Shown one piece after another: positions 49,763 to 60,762 of a DNA stretch of 64,000 nucleotides. Position numbers and translations under genes: made by a program. Origin of the DNA: Pseudomonadota bacterium (GTDB taxonomy: Bacteria > Pseudomonadota > Gammaproteobacteria > Steroidobacterales > MnTg04); NCBI GenBank assembly GCA_022572885.1, contig JACZVC010000007.1, forward strand, positions 40,340 to 104,339. The letters are read 5' to 3'. The notes under the pieces are model-generated. The model was not told the DNA's origin. It saw only the letters and a program-made list of their open reading frames with translations, and did no database searches. Position 1 is the stretch's first letter. Each line of letters opens with the position of its first letter.

Positions 49763-51193
49763 TCAGTCACCCACCCGCAACAGTTTCATCGAGTTTGTGC
49801 CGCCAGATATGCCAATCGCTTCACCCTCGGTAAAAATAACCAAATCGCCCTGCGACACCAGGCCCTGTTCCAGCAGGCGCTCGGACACCTGCTTCCAGAC
49901 CTTGTCCGTCCGGGTCTGGGTGATATCGAACGATACCGGAAACACGCCCCGGTACAAGTTGACCCTGCGCCGCGTCCGTTGATGACGGGTGAAAGCATAA
50001 ATCGGTATATCCGATCTGATCCGCGACATCCACAGGGCAGTCTTGCCAGATTCTGTCAGCGCGATAATCGCTTTGACATCGAGGTGATTGGCCGTGTACA
50101 TGGCCGCCATCGCGATCGCCTCGTCGGTATGTTTGAACGTCGAATCGATTCTATGGCGCGACCGGGTATGCACGAGATGGTGTTTTTCAGCCGCTTCGCA
50201 AACCCTCGCCATCGCCGCTATGGCCTTGACCGGATACTTGCCGATTGCCGTTTCACCGGACAGCATCACCGCGTCCGAACCATCCATGACCGCGTTGGCA
50301 ACATCGGACACTTCGGCACGGGTCGGAATCGGGCTGTTGATCATCGACTCCATCATTTGGGTCGCCGTGATACCGACTCGGTTTTTTTGCCTGGTCATGC
50401 GAATAATTCTTTTCTGCAGACCCGGCAGTTCCGCATACCCGACCTCCACACCCAGATCGCCACGGGCGACCATGACCACATCGGCCGCATCGATGATGGA
50501 CTCAATATTTTCAATCGCTTCCGCACGCTCTATCTTGGCGACGATCTTTCCGTGGCCTCCCGCCTGCTGATACAGCGATTTCGCCTCGTTGACATCAGTC
50601 GCATCACGCGGAAACGAGACCGCCAGAAAATCCACGTCCATGTCCACGGCAAGCTTGATGTCGTCACGATCTTTATCCGAAAGCGCCTTGACCGACAGTC
50701 CGCCACCAAGGCGATTGATCCCCTTTTTGCTCGACAACACCCCGCCAACCAATACGCGGCTAACGACCCTCGGATGCGCCACTTCGATGACTTCAAGGGT
50801 TATTTGCCCATCGTCGAGCAACAGGACATCGCCGGGGCTAAGATCCTGGGAAAGCTGCTCGTAGGTAATCCCGACGACTGTATTGGTGCCGGCATCGGGA
50901 TCGTATTCGTAATCCAGCGAGAAGTGATCGCCTTCCTTCAGATCGATGCGATCCTCGCTAAAACACTCGATGCGAATCTTTGGGCCACCGAGGTCGCCGA
51001 GTACAGTTACCTCACGCCCGGTTTTCGCCGAAGCTTCCCTGATCAGGCGCATTATTCGCGTGTGGTCTTCGGCTTTACCGTGAGAAAAGTTGATCCGCGC
51101 GACATCCATGCCGGCCAGGATCATCTGCTCGAGCATCTCGGGCGTGTCGGTCGCCGGCCCCAGTGTCGCGATTATTTTTGTTCGTCTTTGCAT
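49763..51193 (-). CDS. pyk: Pyruvate kinase
   Basis: Converts phosphoenolpyruvate and ADP to pyruvate and ATP. The 476 residues match from RRTKIIATLGPATDTPEML through ARINFSHG, LGDLGGPKIR and the active-site MVARGDLGVEVG and ITATQMMESMI, to VMLSGETAIGKYPVKAI. A C-terminal allosteric domain is present. It lies 31 bases after pgk. Confidence 0.97.
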   Translation of the reverse strand: MQRRTKIIATLGPATDTPEMLEQMILAGMDVARINFSHGKAEDHTRIMRLIREASAKTGREVTVLGDLGGPKIRIECFSEDRIDLKEGDHFSLDYEYDPDAGTNTVVGITYEQLSQDLSPGDVLLLDDGQITLEVIEVAHPRVVSRVLVGGVLSSKKGINRLGGGLSVKALSDKDRDDIKLAVDMDVDFLAVSFPRDATDVNEAKSLYQQAGGHGKIVAKIERAEAIENIESIIDAADVVMVARGDLGVEVGYAELPGLQKRIIRMTRQKNRVGITATQMMESMINSPIPTRAEVSDVANAVMDGSDAVMLSGETAIGKYPVKAIAAMARVCEAAEKHHLVHTRSRHRIDSTFKHTDEAIAMAAMYTANHLDVKAIIALTESGKTALWMSRIRSDIPIYAFTRHQRTRRRVNLYRGVFPVSFDITQTRTDKVWKQVSERLLEQGLVSQGDLVIFTEGEAIGISGGTNSMKLLRVGD

Positions 51194-51224
51194 GTCGACT
51201 CTCGCCCGCGTCCGGGGCCTCCGC

Positions 51225-52409
51225 TCAGGCGGCTTCCTGCGCGCGCGCCTGTAATACCGCTACGGCAGGCAAAGTCTTGCCCTCAAGAAATTCCAGGAAA
51301 GCGCCACCGCCCGTCGAGATATAAGAAATCTGGGCTGTAAGCTTGTATTTCTCCAGCGCGGCCAGCGTATCACCACCACCGGCAATAGAAAACGCCGAGC
51401 TTTCGGCGATCGCGTTGGCGAGCGTGCGCGTGCCTTCGCCAAACTGGTCGATCTCGAAAACACCGACCGGGCCGTTCCAGACTATGGTTCCCGCATCACG
51501 CACAATGCCGGCCAGGACTTCAGCCGTATCCGGCCCGATATCGAGAATCATCTGATCGTCTTCCACCTGGTCCACTGCACGTACATCCGCTTCTGCCGTA
51601 TCCGAGAATTCGGTGGCGACCACAACGTCGCTGGGTAGCGGAATACTCGCTCCACGCCGGGCGGCAAATTCAGACACTTCCCGGGCCGCATCCAGCATAT
51701 CGGGTTCATACAATGACTTGCCTACCGGATGACCCGCAGCCGCGATAAAGGTATTGGCAATACCGCCGCCAAGAACCAACTGGTCAACCTTTTCGGCAAG
51801 CGTCTTCAAGATAGTAAGTTTGCTCGAGACCTTGGAACCGCCGACGATGGCAACCAGCGGCCTGGCCGGATTCTCCAGCGCCTGGCTCAGCGCCTGCATT
51901 TCTCCAACCAGCAACGGCCCGGCACAAGCGATCGGCGCATACCGCGCAACACCGTGTGTACTCGCGTGGGTGCGGTGAGCGGTGGCAAATGCATCCATGA
52001 CGAATATATCAGCCAGCGCCGCCATTTTTCTGGACAATTTATCGTCATTGCTTTTTTCGCCGGGATGAAAGCGCACGTTCTCGCATAGCACGACTTCGCC
52101 GTCATCGATGCTTAGCCCATCCAGCCAGTCTTTTTCGAGTCTCACTTTCAAACCCAGCATGCTGGACAATCTTTTGGCAACCGGCGCCAGCGAAAACTCT
52201 TCCTGATACTCACCCTCCCGTGGACGCCCAAGATGCGATATCAGCATTAGCTTCGCACCGGCGGCAACCGCCATGCGGATGGTCGGCAAGGCAGCGCCGA
52301 GACGGGCGTCGCTGGTGACATTACCATCGCTGATCGGCACATTCAGGTCTTCCCGGATCAGCACGCGTTGACCCGCAAGATCCAGTTCACTCATACGTAG
52401 AAAATTCAC
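51225..52409 (-). CDS. pgk: Phosphoglycerate kinase
   Basis: Interconverts 1,3-bisphosphoglycerate and 3-phosphoglycerate. The 394 residues contain [55 protein letters not shown] and the C-terminal [14 protein letters not shown]. It is 69 bases after gap. Confidence 0.97.
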   Translation of the reverse strand: MNFLRMSELDLAGQRVLIREDLNVPISDGNVTSDARLGAALPTIRMAVAAGAKLMLISHLGRPREGEYQEEFSLAPVAKRLSSMLGLKVRLEKDWLDGLSIDDGEVVLCENVRFHPGEKSNDDKLSRKMAALADIFVMDAFATAHRTHASTHGVARYAPIACAGPLLVGEMQALSQALENPARPLVAIVGGSKVSSKLTILKTLAEKVDQLVLGGGIANTFIAAAGHPVGKSLYEPDMLDAAREVSEFAARRGASIPLPSDVVVATEFSDTAEADVRAVDQVEDDQMILDIGPDTAEVLAGIVRDAGTIVWNGPVGVFEIDQFGEGTRTLANAIAESSAFSIAGGGDTLAALEKYKLTAQISYISTGGGAFLEFLEGKTLPAVAVLQARAQEAA

Positions 52410-52478
52410 ATGTCCTCCGCCACAGGAGATCTATCGGCAATGCGCGGCTCTGCGATCGACCCGCTAGCAGACCGATTA

Positions 52479-53492
52479 TTACTTCGCGTTCATCAGCGCC
52501 AGCGTCGTATCCAGCATCCGGTTTGAGAAACCCCACTCGTTGTCATACCAGGCGCAAACTTTTACCAGCCTGCCCTGCATGACCTTGGTCAGGGTCGCGT
52601 CATAACTGGACGAAGCCGGGTCGTGATTAAAATCTATTGAAACCAGCGGTCCGTCACTGTACTGCAGCACCCCCTTAAGTTCTCCTTCGCTTGCCTGTTT
52701 GAGTATCGAGTTGATTTCTTCGACCGAGGTATCGCGGGTTGCGGTAAACACAAGATCCACGAGCGACACGTTGATGGTCGGCACACGGATCGCAAAGCCG
52801 TCCAGCTTCCCTGCCAGTTCCGGAATCACCAGGCCAACCGCGGCGGCGGCCCCGGTCTTTGCCGGAATCATCGACATGGTCGCCGAACGGGCCCTTCGCA
52901 GATCCGAGTGATAGACATCGGTCAGGACCTGATCGTTGGTGTAGGCGTGAATGGTGGTCATCAGCCCATGTTCAAGACCGATTTTGTCAAGCAGGGGCTT
53001 GACCAGCGGCGCCAGACAGTTGGTCGTGCACGAAGCATTCGAAATGATCTGGTCGCTCGCTTTCAGCGTATCGTGGTTGACGCCATAAACGATTGTCGCA
53101 TCCACGGATGTGCCGGCGGGCGCCGAGATAATGACTTTTTTTGCACCCGCCGCCAGGTGCGGCGCCGCCTTTTCCTTGGTGGCAAAGAATCCGGTGCTTT
53201 CGAGCACAACGTCAACGCCGAGTTCGGCCCATGGCAACTTGCCCGGGTCACGTTCGGCGCAAACACGAATTCGGTCGCCGTTCACTACCATGTGGTCGCC
53301 ATCCACACTGATCTCACCGGGGAACTTGCCGTGCGCGGTGTCATACCGCGTCAGATGGGCATTGGTATTCGCGTCACCCAGGTCATTGACGGCAACAATG
53401 CTGATTTCCCCGTTGCGACCCGATTCGTACAGGGAGCGCAGAATATTGCGGCCAATTCGGCCATAGCCATTAATTGCTACTTTGACAGTCAT
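52479..53492 (-). CDS. gap: Glyceraldehyde-3-phosphate dehydrogenase, type I
   Basis: ATG at 53492 ([19 protein letters not shown]) gives 337 residues; the frame runs upstream without similarity. The catalytic Cys155 is in [10 protein letters not shown] and the partner His is in [10 protein letters not shown]. The C-terminal [14 protein letters not shown] is intact. The cofactor loop reads [12 protein letters not shown], which does not settle NAD versus NADP. Its position between tkt and pgk recalls cbb-type and glycolytic operons; no RuBisCO or PRK gene is seen here. Confidence 0.96.
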   Translation of the reverse strand: MTVKVAINGYGRIGRNILRSLYESGRNGEISIVAVNDLGDANTNAHLTRYDTAHGKFPGEISVDGDHMVVNGDRIRVCAERDPGKLPWAELGVDVVLESTGFFATKEKAAPHLAAGAKKVIISAPAGTSVDATIVYGVNHDTLKASDQIISNASCTTNCLAPLVKPLLDKIGLEHGLMTTIHAYTNDQVLTDVYHSDLRRARSATMSMIPAKTGAAAAVGLVIPELAGKLDGFAIRVPTINVSLVDLVFTATRDTSVEEINSILKQASEGELKGVLQYSDGPLVSIDFNHDPASSSYDATLTKVMQGRLVKVCAWYDNEWGFSNRMLDTTLALMNAK

Positions 53493-53523
53493 GTTATTTT
53501 CCTTTCTGAATATCTGGCTGCGA

Positions 53524-55515
53524 TCAAAGAATCTCTCGGGCAACCTTGACGATGTTATCCGAGGTGAATCCGAATTTTTCAAATAACAAGCGGGCCGGCG
53601 CTGACAAGCCAAACCGGTCCATACCAATAATCCGGCCACTCGGGCCAGCATAACGATGCCAGCAATCGCTGACGCCTGCTTCGATAACTACACGGGCGCT
53701 AACTTCGGCAGGCAACACCGAAGCGCGATACGCATCGTCCTGAACCTCGAAAACGTTGGTACTCGGAATCGACACCACCCGTGTGGACACGCCGGATTTT
53801 TCCAGTTGCTCGGCCGCCTCCATCGCGACGGCAACCTCGGAACCGGTGGCGATCAAAATTAACGCGGGCGTTCCTGCACAGTCACGCAGGACATAGCCGC
53901 CGCGCCGGATATTTTCGATCTGCTTGCCGTCACGTTTCTGGAACGGCAGGCCCTGGCGGGTAAATACCAGGCAGGTCGGCCCGTCCCGCCTTTCGATCGC
54001 CGCCTGCCATGCGACGACGGACTCGACGGAGTCGCATGGCCTCCAGACGATCATCCCCGGTATCAGCCGAAGGCTGGCGAGATGTTCTACCGGCTGATGG
54101 GTGGGCCCGTCTTCGCCAAGGCCGATCGAGTCGTGGGTGTAAACGAAAATGCTGCGCACTTTCATCAGCGCCGCCATCCGTACGGCGTTGCGTGCATAGT
54201 CCGAGAATGTCAGGAAGGTGGCGCCATAGGGAATCAGACCACCGTGCAGCGCCATGCCATTCATCATCGCGGACATGCCGAATTCCCTGACCCCGTAATA
54301 AAGGTAGTTGCCGCCGACATCCTCTGCGGTAATCGTCTTCGACCCATCCCAGTAAGTCAGATTGGAGCCGGTCAGATCCGCCGATCCGCCGAGCATTTCC
54401 GGCAAGACCGGCGCGAACCCGTTGAGCGCCCGCAACGATGCCTTGCGAGTCGCCATATCGGCGGCTTCGGTGTTTATTTCCTCAACGACGCCGGCAGCGA
54501 ATTCCTGCCAGTTATCCGGCAGTTCGCCAGCCATGCGCCGCTGGAATTCAGCCCCCAGTTGCGGATGCTTTTGCCGGTAAGCGGCAAACATCTGCTGCCA
54601 TTGTTCTTCCAGCCTGGCTCCCTTTCCCCTGGCATCCCATCCGGCGCGTATGTCGTTCGGGACTTCGAACGGCGCGTGCGGCCAGCCGATGGTCTCCCTG
54701 ACCAGCGCAATTTCTTCAGCGCCCAGCGGCGCACCGTGGGTCGCTGCACTGCCCTGCTTGTTTGGCGAACCCCAGCCGATTACCGTTTTACAACAGATCA
54801 GACTGGGACTGTCGCTGGCGCGGGCGTCGTCTATGGCCTTCGCCACGGCCACCGGGTCGTGGCCATCGACATCGGCAACCACATGCCAGCCATAGGCCCG
54901 GAAACGGGCCGGCGTATCATCGGTAAACCAGCCATCGACCTTGCCGTCGATGGAAATCCCGTTGTCGTCATAGAAAACAATCAACTTGCCGAGGCGCAAG
55001 GTACCGGCCAGAGAGCAGGCTTCATGCGAAATGCCCTCCATCAGGCAACCATCACCGGTGAAGGCATAGGTATGGTGATCGACCAGATCGAAGCCGGGCT
55101 TGTTGAATTGTGCCGCCAGGACTTTTTCAGCCAGCGCCATGCCGATCGCGTTGGTGATGCCTTGCCCCAGCGGGCCGGTGGTCGTTTCTATACCGAGGTC
55201 CCGATCGATTTCCGGGTGGCCGGCGGTATGATAACCGAGCTGGCGGAAATTTTGGATCTGCTCTATATCCAGCGGATACCCACTCAGGTACAAGACCGAA
55301 TACAAGAGCATCGAGCCATGGCCATTCGACAACACGAAACGATCCCGATTTTCCCAGCGCGGATTAGCCGGGTTGTGCCTGAGGTAATCGTTCCAGAGTA
55401 CCTCCGCAATGTCGGCCATGCCCATCGGCATGCCCGGGTGCCCGGAATTGGCTTTTTGAACTGCATCCATCGACAGGGCACGAACTGCATTGGCAAGGTC
55501 TCTGCGCTGAGGCAT
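53524..55515 (-). CDS. tkt: Transketolase
   Basis: Thiamine-diphosphate enzyme of the pentose phosphate pathway. ATG at 55515 ([15 protein letters not shown]) behind AGGA gives 663 residues. Motifs are [29 protein letters not shown], the TPP site [13 protein letters not shown] with the later ...FYDDN, and [16 protein letters not shown] and [18 protein letters not shown]. It is the first gene of tkt-gap-pgk-pyk-acylase. Confidence 0.97.
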   Translation of the reverse strand: MPQRRDLANAVRALSMDAVQKANSGHPGMPMGMADIAEVLWNDYLRHNPANPRWENRDRFVLSNGHGSMLLYSVLYLSGYPLDIEQIQNFRQLGYHTAGHPEIDRDLGIETTTGPLGQGITNAIGMALAEKVLAAQFNKPGFDLVDHHTYAFTGDGCLMEGISHEACSLAGTLRLGKLIVFYDDNGISIDGKVDGWFTDDTPARFRAYGWHVVADVDGHDPVAVAKAIDDARASDSPSLICCKTVIGWGSPNKQGSAATHGAPLGAEEIALVRETIGWPHAPFEVPNDIRAGWDARGKGARLEEQWQQMFAAYRQKHPQLGAEFQRRMAGELPDNWQEFAAGVVEEINTEAADMATRKASLRALNGFAPVLPEMLGGSADLTGSNLTYWDGSKTITAEDVGGNYLYYGVREFGMSAMMNGMALHGGLIPYGATFLTFSDYARNAVRMAALMKVRSIFVYTHDSIGLGEDGPTHQPVEHLASLRLIPGMIVWRPCDSVESVVAWQAAIERRDGPTCLVFTRQGLPFQKRDGKQIENIRRGGYVLRDCAGTPALILIATGSEVAVAMEAAEQLEKSGVSTRVVSIPSTNVFEVQDDAYRASVLPAEVSARVVIEAGVSDCWHRYAGPSGRIIGMDRFGLSAPARLLFEKFGFTSDNIVKVAREIL

Positions 55516-55748
55516 TTTTGCTGAATCCTGAGTTGGAAAGCGGCGCATTTTCGCCGATGAGCCGCCGACGGGCAACTGCTGCGTGCCTGCCCTCGCAAAT
55601 ACACTCTTGCCAGGTCCTGCCCAGCGGGCCGAGTCACTTACTGCGCTTTGCCTGAGCTATATTCCGAAAATTGTTCCGCTGCCGGTTCTTCGCTCGGTGG
55701 CACCACCAGATATGCAAAATCGCGCGCGACAGACTGGCGGGTGCGGCC

Positions 55749-56303
55749 TCAGGTCTTCCACTTGATCGAACAGCCCACAGAAGGCGTTTGTTCCCGCGGC
55801 CCGTGACTGGTACGCACGATCTGCAGCATCGCATCGAGTAATTCGCGCGGGCTGCCGGCCGGTGGCTCCTCGGTTCGACCGGCATCCAGACGGCCGCGGT
55901 ACTGTAGTTCCAGGTCCTGGTTGAAGCCAAAAAAATCCGGTGTACAGACCGCCCCGTAGTCACTCGCCGTCTGTTGGCTTTCGTCAAGCAGATAAGGAAA
56001 AGGAAAAGCCAGCTCACTGGCCAGACGCTGCATCTCATCCGGCCCATCCTCCGGGTAACGGCTGATATCGTTGCTCATAATGCCAACCGCTGCGACGCCT
56101 TCGGGCGCCAGAACCTGCAAGTCCCCGATTATTCGTCGCAACGATGCCTTGACGAACGGGCAATGGTTGCTGAGAAACATGACCAGTGTGGCACGCGAGC
56201 CACGGCAATCTTCCAGCGTCCATAGCTTGCCAGCCGGGTCGGGAAGCGCGAAATCGGGCGCCGGCCAGCCAAAATCACAAACAGGCGTTTCCAGGGCAAT
56301 CAT
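55749..56303 (-). CDS. Redoxin-domain protein with NHCPFV motif
   Basis: A 184-residue thioredoxin-fold protein of the AhpC/TSA-like family with no signal peptide. The active-site region is FLSNHCPFVKA, a single Cys in place of CxxC, which is characteristic of this uncharacterised subfamily. PDFALPDPAGKLWTLEDCRG at the start and YGAVCTPDFFGFN later match it. The second Cys (AVCTPDFF) could act as resolving residue. The function is unknown; thiol oxidoreductase or peroxidase activity is a guess. It ends 173 bases before the next minus-strand open frame, tkt, which has its own leader. Confidence 0.82.
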   Translation of the reverse strand: MIALETPVCDFGWPAPDFALPDPAGKLWTLEDCRGSRATLVMFLSNHCPFVKASLRRIIGDLQVLAPEGVAAVGIMSNDISRYPEDGPDEMQRLASELAFPFPYLLDESQQTASDYGAVCTPDFFGFNQDLELQYRGRLDAGRTEEPPAGSPRELLDAMLQIVRTSHGPREQTPSVGCSIKWKT

Positions 56304-56381
56304 CAGCTGCTCGAAGATAAGGAGTATCTTTTAAAATACTAGCAGGCGGGCCGCCAACAAACGACATAATCCCGGGGCCGC

Positions 56382-56410
56382 GTGAAACCGGCCGGCCTGC
56401 CCGTTATACT
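56382..56410 (+). promoter_or_regulatory. Candidate metK promoter
   Basis: GTGAAA (56382-56387), a 17-base spacer and TATACT (56405-56410) lie about 40 bases before metK. The leader is too short for, and lacks the motifs of, known SAM or SAH riboswitches. Confidence 0.5.
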
Positions 56411-56450
56411 TGTGCGTTAGCGCAGCTGAGGATTCAGAGGTTTCAGTAAC

Positions 56451-57611
56451 ATGCTGAAAAATTTTCTATTTACTTCGGAATCGGTTTCCGAGGGTCATCC
56501 GGACAAGGTAGCGGATCAGATCTCGGACGCCGTCCTGGATGCAATTATTGCGCTAGATCCAAGTGCCAGGGTCGCCTGCGAAACAATGGTCAAAACCGGC
56601 ATGGCAGTTATCGCCGGCGAGGTCAGCACGGATGCCTGGGTCGACCTGGAAGAGATCACCCGCCAGGTGATCCTCGACATTGGTTACGATAATTCCGAGG
56701 TGGGTTTCGATGGGGCGACCTGCGCGGTGATCAATGCGATCGGCAAGCAGTCATCGGATATCAACCAGGGCGTGGACCGTGCGACGCCGGCCGATCAAGG
56801 TGCCGGCGACCAGGGCATGATGTTTGGTTATGCGAGCAATGAAACCGAGGTACTGATGCCGGCGCCGATTACTTATGCTCACCGGCTGGTCCAGCGGCAG
56901 GCCGAACTGCGCAAGAACGGGACTTTGCCCTGGCTGAGGCCGGATGCAAAAAGCCAGGTATCCATACGCTACGAAGACAACGTACCGGTCGCCGTCGATG
57001 CCATCGTCCTGTCAACCCAGCACGACCCGGACATATCGCATGCGGACCTGACGGAAGCGGTTATCGAGGAGATTATTCGCCCGACGCTGCCGGATGGCTG
57101 GCTGCACAAGAAAACCCGGATTCACGTTAATCCGACTGGCCGTTTCGTGATCGGTGGCCCGGTCGGTGACTGCGGCCTGACCGGACGAAAAATTATCGTC
57201 GATACTTATGGCGGCATGGCCCGGCACGGGGGTGGCGCCTTCTCTGGCAAGGATCCATCGAAGGTCGACCGTTCGGCTGCTTATGCCGGCCGTTATGTTG
57301 CCAAAAATATCGTCGCCGCCGGTCTGGCCGATCGCTGCGAGATCCAGATTTCCTACGCCATCGGTGTCGCGGAGCCCACCTCGATCAGCATCGATTCCTT
57401 TGGCACCGGCAAGGTTTCGGAGGAGCGGTTGATTCAGCTAGTACGCCAGCATTTTGACCTGACGCCTTTCGCCATCCTGGAAATGCTCGACTTATTGCGG
57501 CCGATCTACAAAGCTACCGCCGCTTATGGCCATTTCGGTCGAGAGGAAGCTGATTTTTCCTGGGAACGCACGGACAAAGCCGAATTACTGAAAATGGAAG
57601 CCGCGGCCTGA
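56451..57611 (+). CDS. metK: S-adenosylmethionine synthetase
   Basis: Makes SAM from methionine and ATP. The 386 residues have [24 protein letters not shown], the ATP-binding [12 protein letters not shown] and the glycine-rich [20 protein letters not shown]. It is preceded by GAGG. ahcY follows after 36 bases, so SAM synthesis and SAH removal are co-expressed. Confidence 0.98.
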   Translation: MLKNFLFTSESVSEGHPDKVADQISDAVLDAIIALDPSARVACETMVKTGMAVIAGEVSTDAWVDLEEITRQVILDIGYDNSEVGFDGATCAVINAIGKQSSDINQGVDRATPADQGAGDQGMMFGYASNETEVLMPAPITYAHRLVQRQAELRKNGTLPWLRPDAKSQVSIRYEDNVPVAVDAIVLSTQHDPDISHADLTEAVIEEIIRPTLPDGWLHKKTRIHVNPTGRFVIGGPVGDCGLTGRKIIVDTYGGMARHGGGAFSGKDPSKVDRSAAYAGRYVAKNIVAAGLADRCEIQISYAIGVAEPTSISIDSFGTGKVSEERLIQLVRQHFDLTPFAILEMLDLLRPIYKATAAYGHFGREEADFSWERTDKAELLKMEAAA

Positions 57612-57647
57612 GCGGTTCATCGATCACATGAACGTGAGAAAAAGACC

Positions 57648-59066
57648 ATGACCATTGAAACTGCCACAGCCTTGCCGGCCGACTACGAGGTTGCCGATAT
57701 GAGCCTTGCCGAGTGGGGGCGCAAGGAAATGGCGATAGCCGAGACGGAAATGCCAGGATTGATGGCGCTGCGCGAAAAGTATGCCAGCGAAAAGCCATTG
57801 AAAGGCGCCAGGATTGCCGGCTCACTGCACATGACCATTCAGACCGCGATGCTGATTGAAACATTGACCGCGCTCGGCGCGGAAGTTCGCTGGGCCTCGT
57901 GCAATATTTATTCGACCCAGGATCATGCCGCTGCGGCGATAGCCGCCACCGGGGTCCCGGTATTCGCCTTCAAGGACGAGTCGCTGGAGGAGTACTGGAA
58001 TTTTACGCACAAGATCATGGAATGGCACGACGGCGGTACCCCGAACATGATTCTCGATGACGGCGGCGACGCAACCATGCTGGTGATGCTTGGCAGCAAA
58101 GCAGAACAGGATAAATCCGTGCTCGATAACCCCGGCAGTGAAGAAGAGCAATTTCTTTTCGCAGCGATTCGCAAGCGCCTGGAAAAACACCCGGGCTGGT
58201 ATTCGAACATCCAGAAAAACCTCAAGGGCGTCACCGAAGAAACGACCACCGGAGTCAACCGTCTGTACCAGCTGGAAAAAGCCGGCGAGCTGCCGTTCCC
58301 GGCCATCAACGTCAACGATTCGGTCACCAAGGCGAAATTTGACAACCTGTACGGTTGCCGCGAGTCGCTGGTCGACGGCATCAAGCGCGCGACCGATGTG
58401 ATGGTAGCCGGCAAGACCGCGGTGATTGCGGGCTATGGCGATGTCGGCAAGGGATGCGCGCAGTCGCTGAAAGGCCTCGGGGCAACCGTTTGGGTTACCG
58501 AGATTGACCCGATTTGCGCCTTGCAGGCCGGGATGGAGGGGTTCCGCGTCGTCACCATGGATTACGCCTGCGACAAGGCCGATATTTTCGTTTCCGCGAC
58601 GGGAAATTACCTGGTGATCAGCCATGAGCACATGAAAAAAATGAAGCACCAGGCCATCGTTTGCAATATCGGGCATTTCGACAATGAAATTGACGTCGCC
58701 GCGCTAAAGCAATACGAGTGGGACAACATCAAGCCGCAGGTCGACCATGTGATTTTCCCGGACGGCAAGCGAATCATTCTGCTCGCGGAAGGTCGCCTGG
58801 TGAATCTTGGCTGCGCAACCGGCCATCCGAGTTTCGTGATGTCCAATTCCTTTTCCAACCAGGTGCTGGCGCAGATGGAACTCTGGAACAAGCCTGAGCA
58901 GTATGGCAACGAGGTCTACGTCCTGCCCAAGCACCTGGATGAAGAAGTTGCCCGGTTGCACCTGGACAGGATTGGCGCCACGCTCACCAAACTGACCCCG
59001 GAACAAGCTGAATATATCGGCGTAACCGTCGACGGCCCATACAAACCCGCGCATTATCGTTACTAA
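57648..59066 (+). CDS. ahcY: S-adenosylhomocysteine hydrolase
   Basis: NAD-dependent enzyme that splits SAH to homocysteine and adenosine. The 472 residues include [39 protein letters not shown], the 40-residue bacterial insert near residue 150-190, the NAD loop [18 protein letters not shown], and the conserved C-terminal KPAHYRY. It is the second gene after metK. Confidence 0.98.
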   Translation: MTIETATALPADYEVADMSLAEWGRKEMAIAETEMPGLMALREKYASEKPLKGARIAGSLHMTIQTAMLIETLTALGAEVRWASCNIYSTQDHAAAAIAATGVPVFAFKDESLEEYWNFTHKIMEWHDGGTPNMILDDGGDATMLVMLGSKAEQDKSVLDNPGSEEEQFLFAAIRKRLEKHPGWYSNIQKNLKGVTEETTTGVNRLYQLEKAGELPFPAINVNDSVTKAKFDNLYGCRESLVDGIKRATDVMVAGKTAVIAGYGDVGKGCAQSLKGLGATVWVTEIDPICALQAGMEGFRVVTMDYACDKADIFVSATGNYLVISHEHMKKMKHQAIVCNIGHFDNEIDVAALKQYEWDNIKPQVDHVIFPDGKRIILLAEGRLVNLGCATGHPSFVMSNSFSNQVLAQMELWNKPEQYGNEVYVLPKHLDEEVARLHLDRIGATLTKLTPEQAEYIGVTVDGPYKPAHYRY

Positions 59067-59075
59067 ACGGATCGA

Positions 59076-59669
59076 ATGCTGACCGCGATTTTCCTGTTTG
59101 TACTCGGGTCGATCGGACTGCTGATTTTTGAAGAATACCTGCACAATCACCCATCGCTCAGCAACCTTGGGACCTGGCTGAGCGAACACCTGTACATCCC
59201 CATGCTCAGGGCCGCCCTGGCTCTGGTTTTTGTGGCCGCCGCCTACCCGGCGCTGTTTGGGCTGCAAGATGCCCCAGCGATCGATAGCTTGCTGAGCGCC
59301 GGACATTATCGGCTCGACTGGTGGATCAACGGCGTCTTGCTGGTCAGCCTCGCGCTGCCGGCCGTACCCGGGCTGGGCCGGATTCCGGGGATCGTCCTGA
59401 CCCTCCAGGGCATGGTCGCCAGCGCGATGTTGTTCGGTTGGCTTGCACAGGATTTGGGTTTGACACAGTACTGGTTGTTGCCGGGCTGGAGGCTGCTCGC
59501 AAAAATCCTGTTGATCACGGGCACAGCGGGTCTGCTGTCCTGGATGGCTGGATATTATCTTCAGCTTGCACGCAAGCGGCTGGTCGCCGAGAGCCTGCGC
59601 CTGTTCGCTCAAATGCCGGCGCTGATTATTTTTGGCAGCGCACTGGGACGGCAGCTGGACGGACTATAG
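59076..59669 (+). CDS. Small multipass membrane protein of unknown function, ahcY-linked
   Basis: A 197-residue hydrophobic protein starting 9 bases after ahcY, so almost certainly co-transcribed with it. About five or six membrane segments can be drawn: 2-18, 45-65, 82-100, 103-125, 138-160 and a weaker one near 178-190. I recognise no domain. In many proteobacteria metF follows ahcY; here this protein does. A role in methyl-cycle or membrane chemistry is only guilt by association. Confidence 0.75.
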   Translation: MLTAIFLFVLGSIGLLIFEEYLHNHPSLSNLGTWLSEHLYIPMLRAALALVFVAAAYPALFGLQDAPAIDSLLSAGHYRLDWWINGVLLVSLALPAVPGLGRIPGIVLTLQGMVASAMLFGWLAQDLGLTQYWLLPGWRLLAKILLITGTAGLLSWMAGYYLQLARKRLVAESLRLFAQMPALIIFGSALGRQLDGL

Positions 59670-59764
59670 GCAACTGGCGTTGTCCAGTACAAAGCACCGG
59701 CCACGCACATGCCGCCGGCGAGTCAGGCCGGGAGTATATCGGGATGTTTTGCTGCCTGGAGCAG

Positions 59765-59803
59765 CAGGCCGGATCCTTTTATTTTTTGGATATCAGGATC
59801 CGG
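59765..59803. terminator. Inverted repeat between the convergent ends of the membrane protein and cspA
   Basis: GGCCGGATCC (59765-59774) and GGATCCGGCC (59794-59803) are perfect inverted copies around a 19-base A/T-rich loop. A bidirectional terminator for the ahcY operon and cspA is plausible, but no terminal U-tract is present. Confidence 0.4.
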
Positions 59804-59819
59804 CCACGCAAGCTTGGCC

Positions 59820-60032
59820 TTATTCGGCGGGCATTACGTTTTCGGCCTGGGGCCCTTTTGCGCCCATGGTCACTTCCATCGTGACTTTCTGGCCTTCGTG
59901 TAATGATTTGCGACCACTACCAGCGATGGCGCTGTAGTGAACGAAAACGTCTTTACCGCTTTCCTGTTCAATAAATCCAAAACCCTTTTCATCATTGAAC
60001 CACTTGACGGTACCTTCTACTTGTTCAGACAT
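59820..60032 (-). CDS. Cold-shock-domain protein (CspA family)
   Basis: A 70-residue single cold-shock domain that binds single-stranded RNA/DNA. RNP1 is KGFGFI and RNP2 is VFVHY, after [11 protein letters not shown]. Upstream on the minus strand 178 bases separate it from the ybaK-like gene, long enough for a structured cold-shock 5' UTR. That gap also holds CCTCAG/CTGAGG arms but no complete RNA gene. Which csp paralogue it is cannot be said. Confidence 0.93.
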   Translation of the reverse strand: MSEQVEGTVKWFNDEKGFGFIEQESGKDVFVHYSAIAGSGRKSLHEGQKVTMEVTMGAKGPQAENVMPAE

Positions 60033-60210
60033 AACTCTCTCTTACTTTTAAATTTCCGATAAATCGGAGTTACAAACTACCAACCCCATAAAGAATTGGC
60101 CTAAAACCTGTCACGCTTGCCTGGCTGGGGATTCCTCAGCGATTAGGCATCGGCGACGCCAGCTGAGCTACGTTCCTGAGGTGGCGGCGATTGTACACCA
60201 CGAATCGACG

Positions 60211-60693
60211 CTATTGCGACAAATTTTTGATCGCCGCCTGCGTACCCAGGGTCGCGGCCAGTAATTTGCTGGTTTCTATCTCAAAAACGCTGTGCGCATC
60301 GCCGGCCGCCGCCCAGACGGTGGCATGTGCAAACAGATCATCATCGAGGTAGGTATCGATCATCCGGCCATGCCCCAGCGGGGGCACGCCGCCAATTGCG
60401 TATCCGGTGGCATCTATGACAAATTCCGCATCCGCCTTGCCCAGCGCCTCACCATGTACTTCGCCGAGTTTTTCGAGGCATACGGTATTGTTGCCGCTGA
60501 CCAGCGCCAGTACCGGCGTGTCACTGCTCAGCCCCCTGAAAATGATCGACTTGACGATCCGGCCCTGCTCGCAGCCTATCGCCGATGCCGCATCCTGGGC
60601 CGACCGAGTGGTATCGGCCAGGGTGATTACGCGGCATTCCAGCCCCAGGTCCAGCAACGCCGCACTGAATTTTTGCAAGCCCGAAGCGGACAT
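60211..60693 (-). CDS. YbaK/EbsC-family aminoacyl-tRNA deacylase
   Basis: A 160-residue INS/YbaK-like fold that hydrolyses mischarged aminoacyl-tRNA in trans. The catalytic Lys is in RIVKSIIF, and the loop GYAIGGVPPLGH is the conserved GxxP region. It is likely a stand-alone Cys- or Pro-tRNA editing relative; the exact substrate is not deducible. Confidence 0.87.
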   Translation of the reverse strand: MSASGLQKFSAALLDLGLECRVITLADTTRSAQDAASAIGCEQGRIVKSIIFRGLSSDTPVLALVSGNNTVCLEKLGEVHGEALGKADAEFVIDATGYAIGGVPPLGHGRMIDTYLDDDLFAHATVWAAAGDAHSVFEIETSKLLAATLGTQAAIKNLSQ

Positions 60694-60762
60694 TCAGATT
60701 TGCCGTCCCTGGTTGATACTGCTCCCGCCCTTTTCACCAACCATTCGTCCGCTTCCCTTTGC

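Noticed and set aside
48140..51340. Plus-strand frame of 1066 codons opposite the acylase and pyk genes
   Set aside because: It shows no recognisable domain, while the opposite strand encodes well-conserved PykA and a penicillin acylase. Long antisense frames are common with this codon bias.
54082..55524. Plus-strand frame of 480 codons opposite tkt
   Set aside because: Transketolase on the minus strand explains the conservation; no start context or domain supports the plus frame.
56304..56450. Possible SAM or SAH riboswitch before metK
   Set aside because: The leader between the promoter and metK is about 40 bases and lacks the conserved SAH or SAM aptamer motifs. The short GC-rich repeats upstream are not an aptamer.
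60110..60190. tRNA-like stretch on the minus strand (GTAGCTCAGCTGG, resembling a D-arm) upstream of cspA
   Set aside because: No acceptor stem, anticodon arm or T-arm (GGTTCGAATCC) follows in register. It may be chance or a worn fragment, but it is not a tRNA gene.
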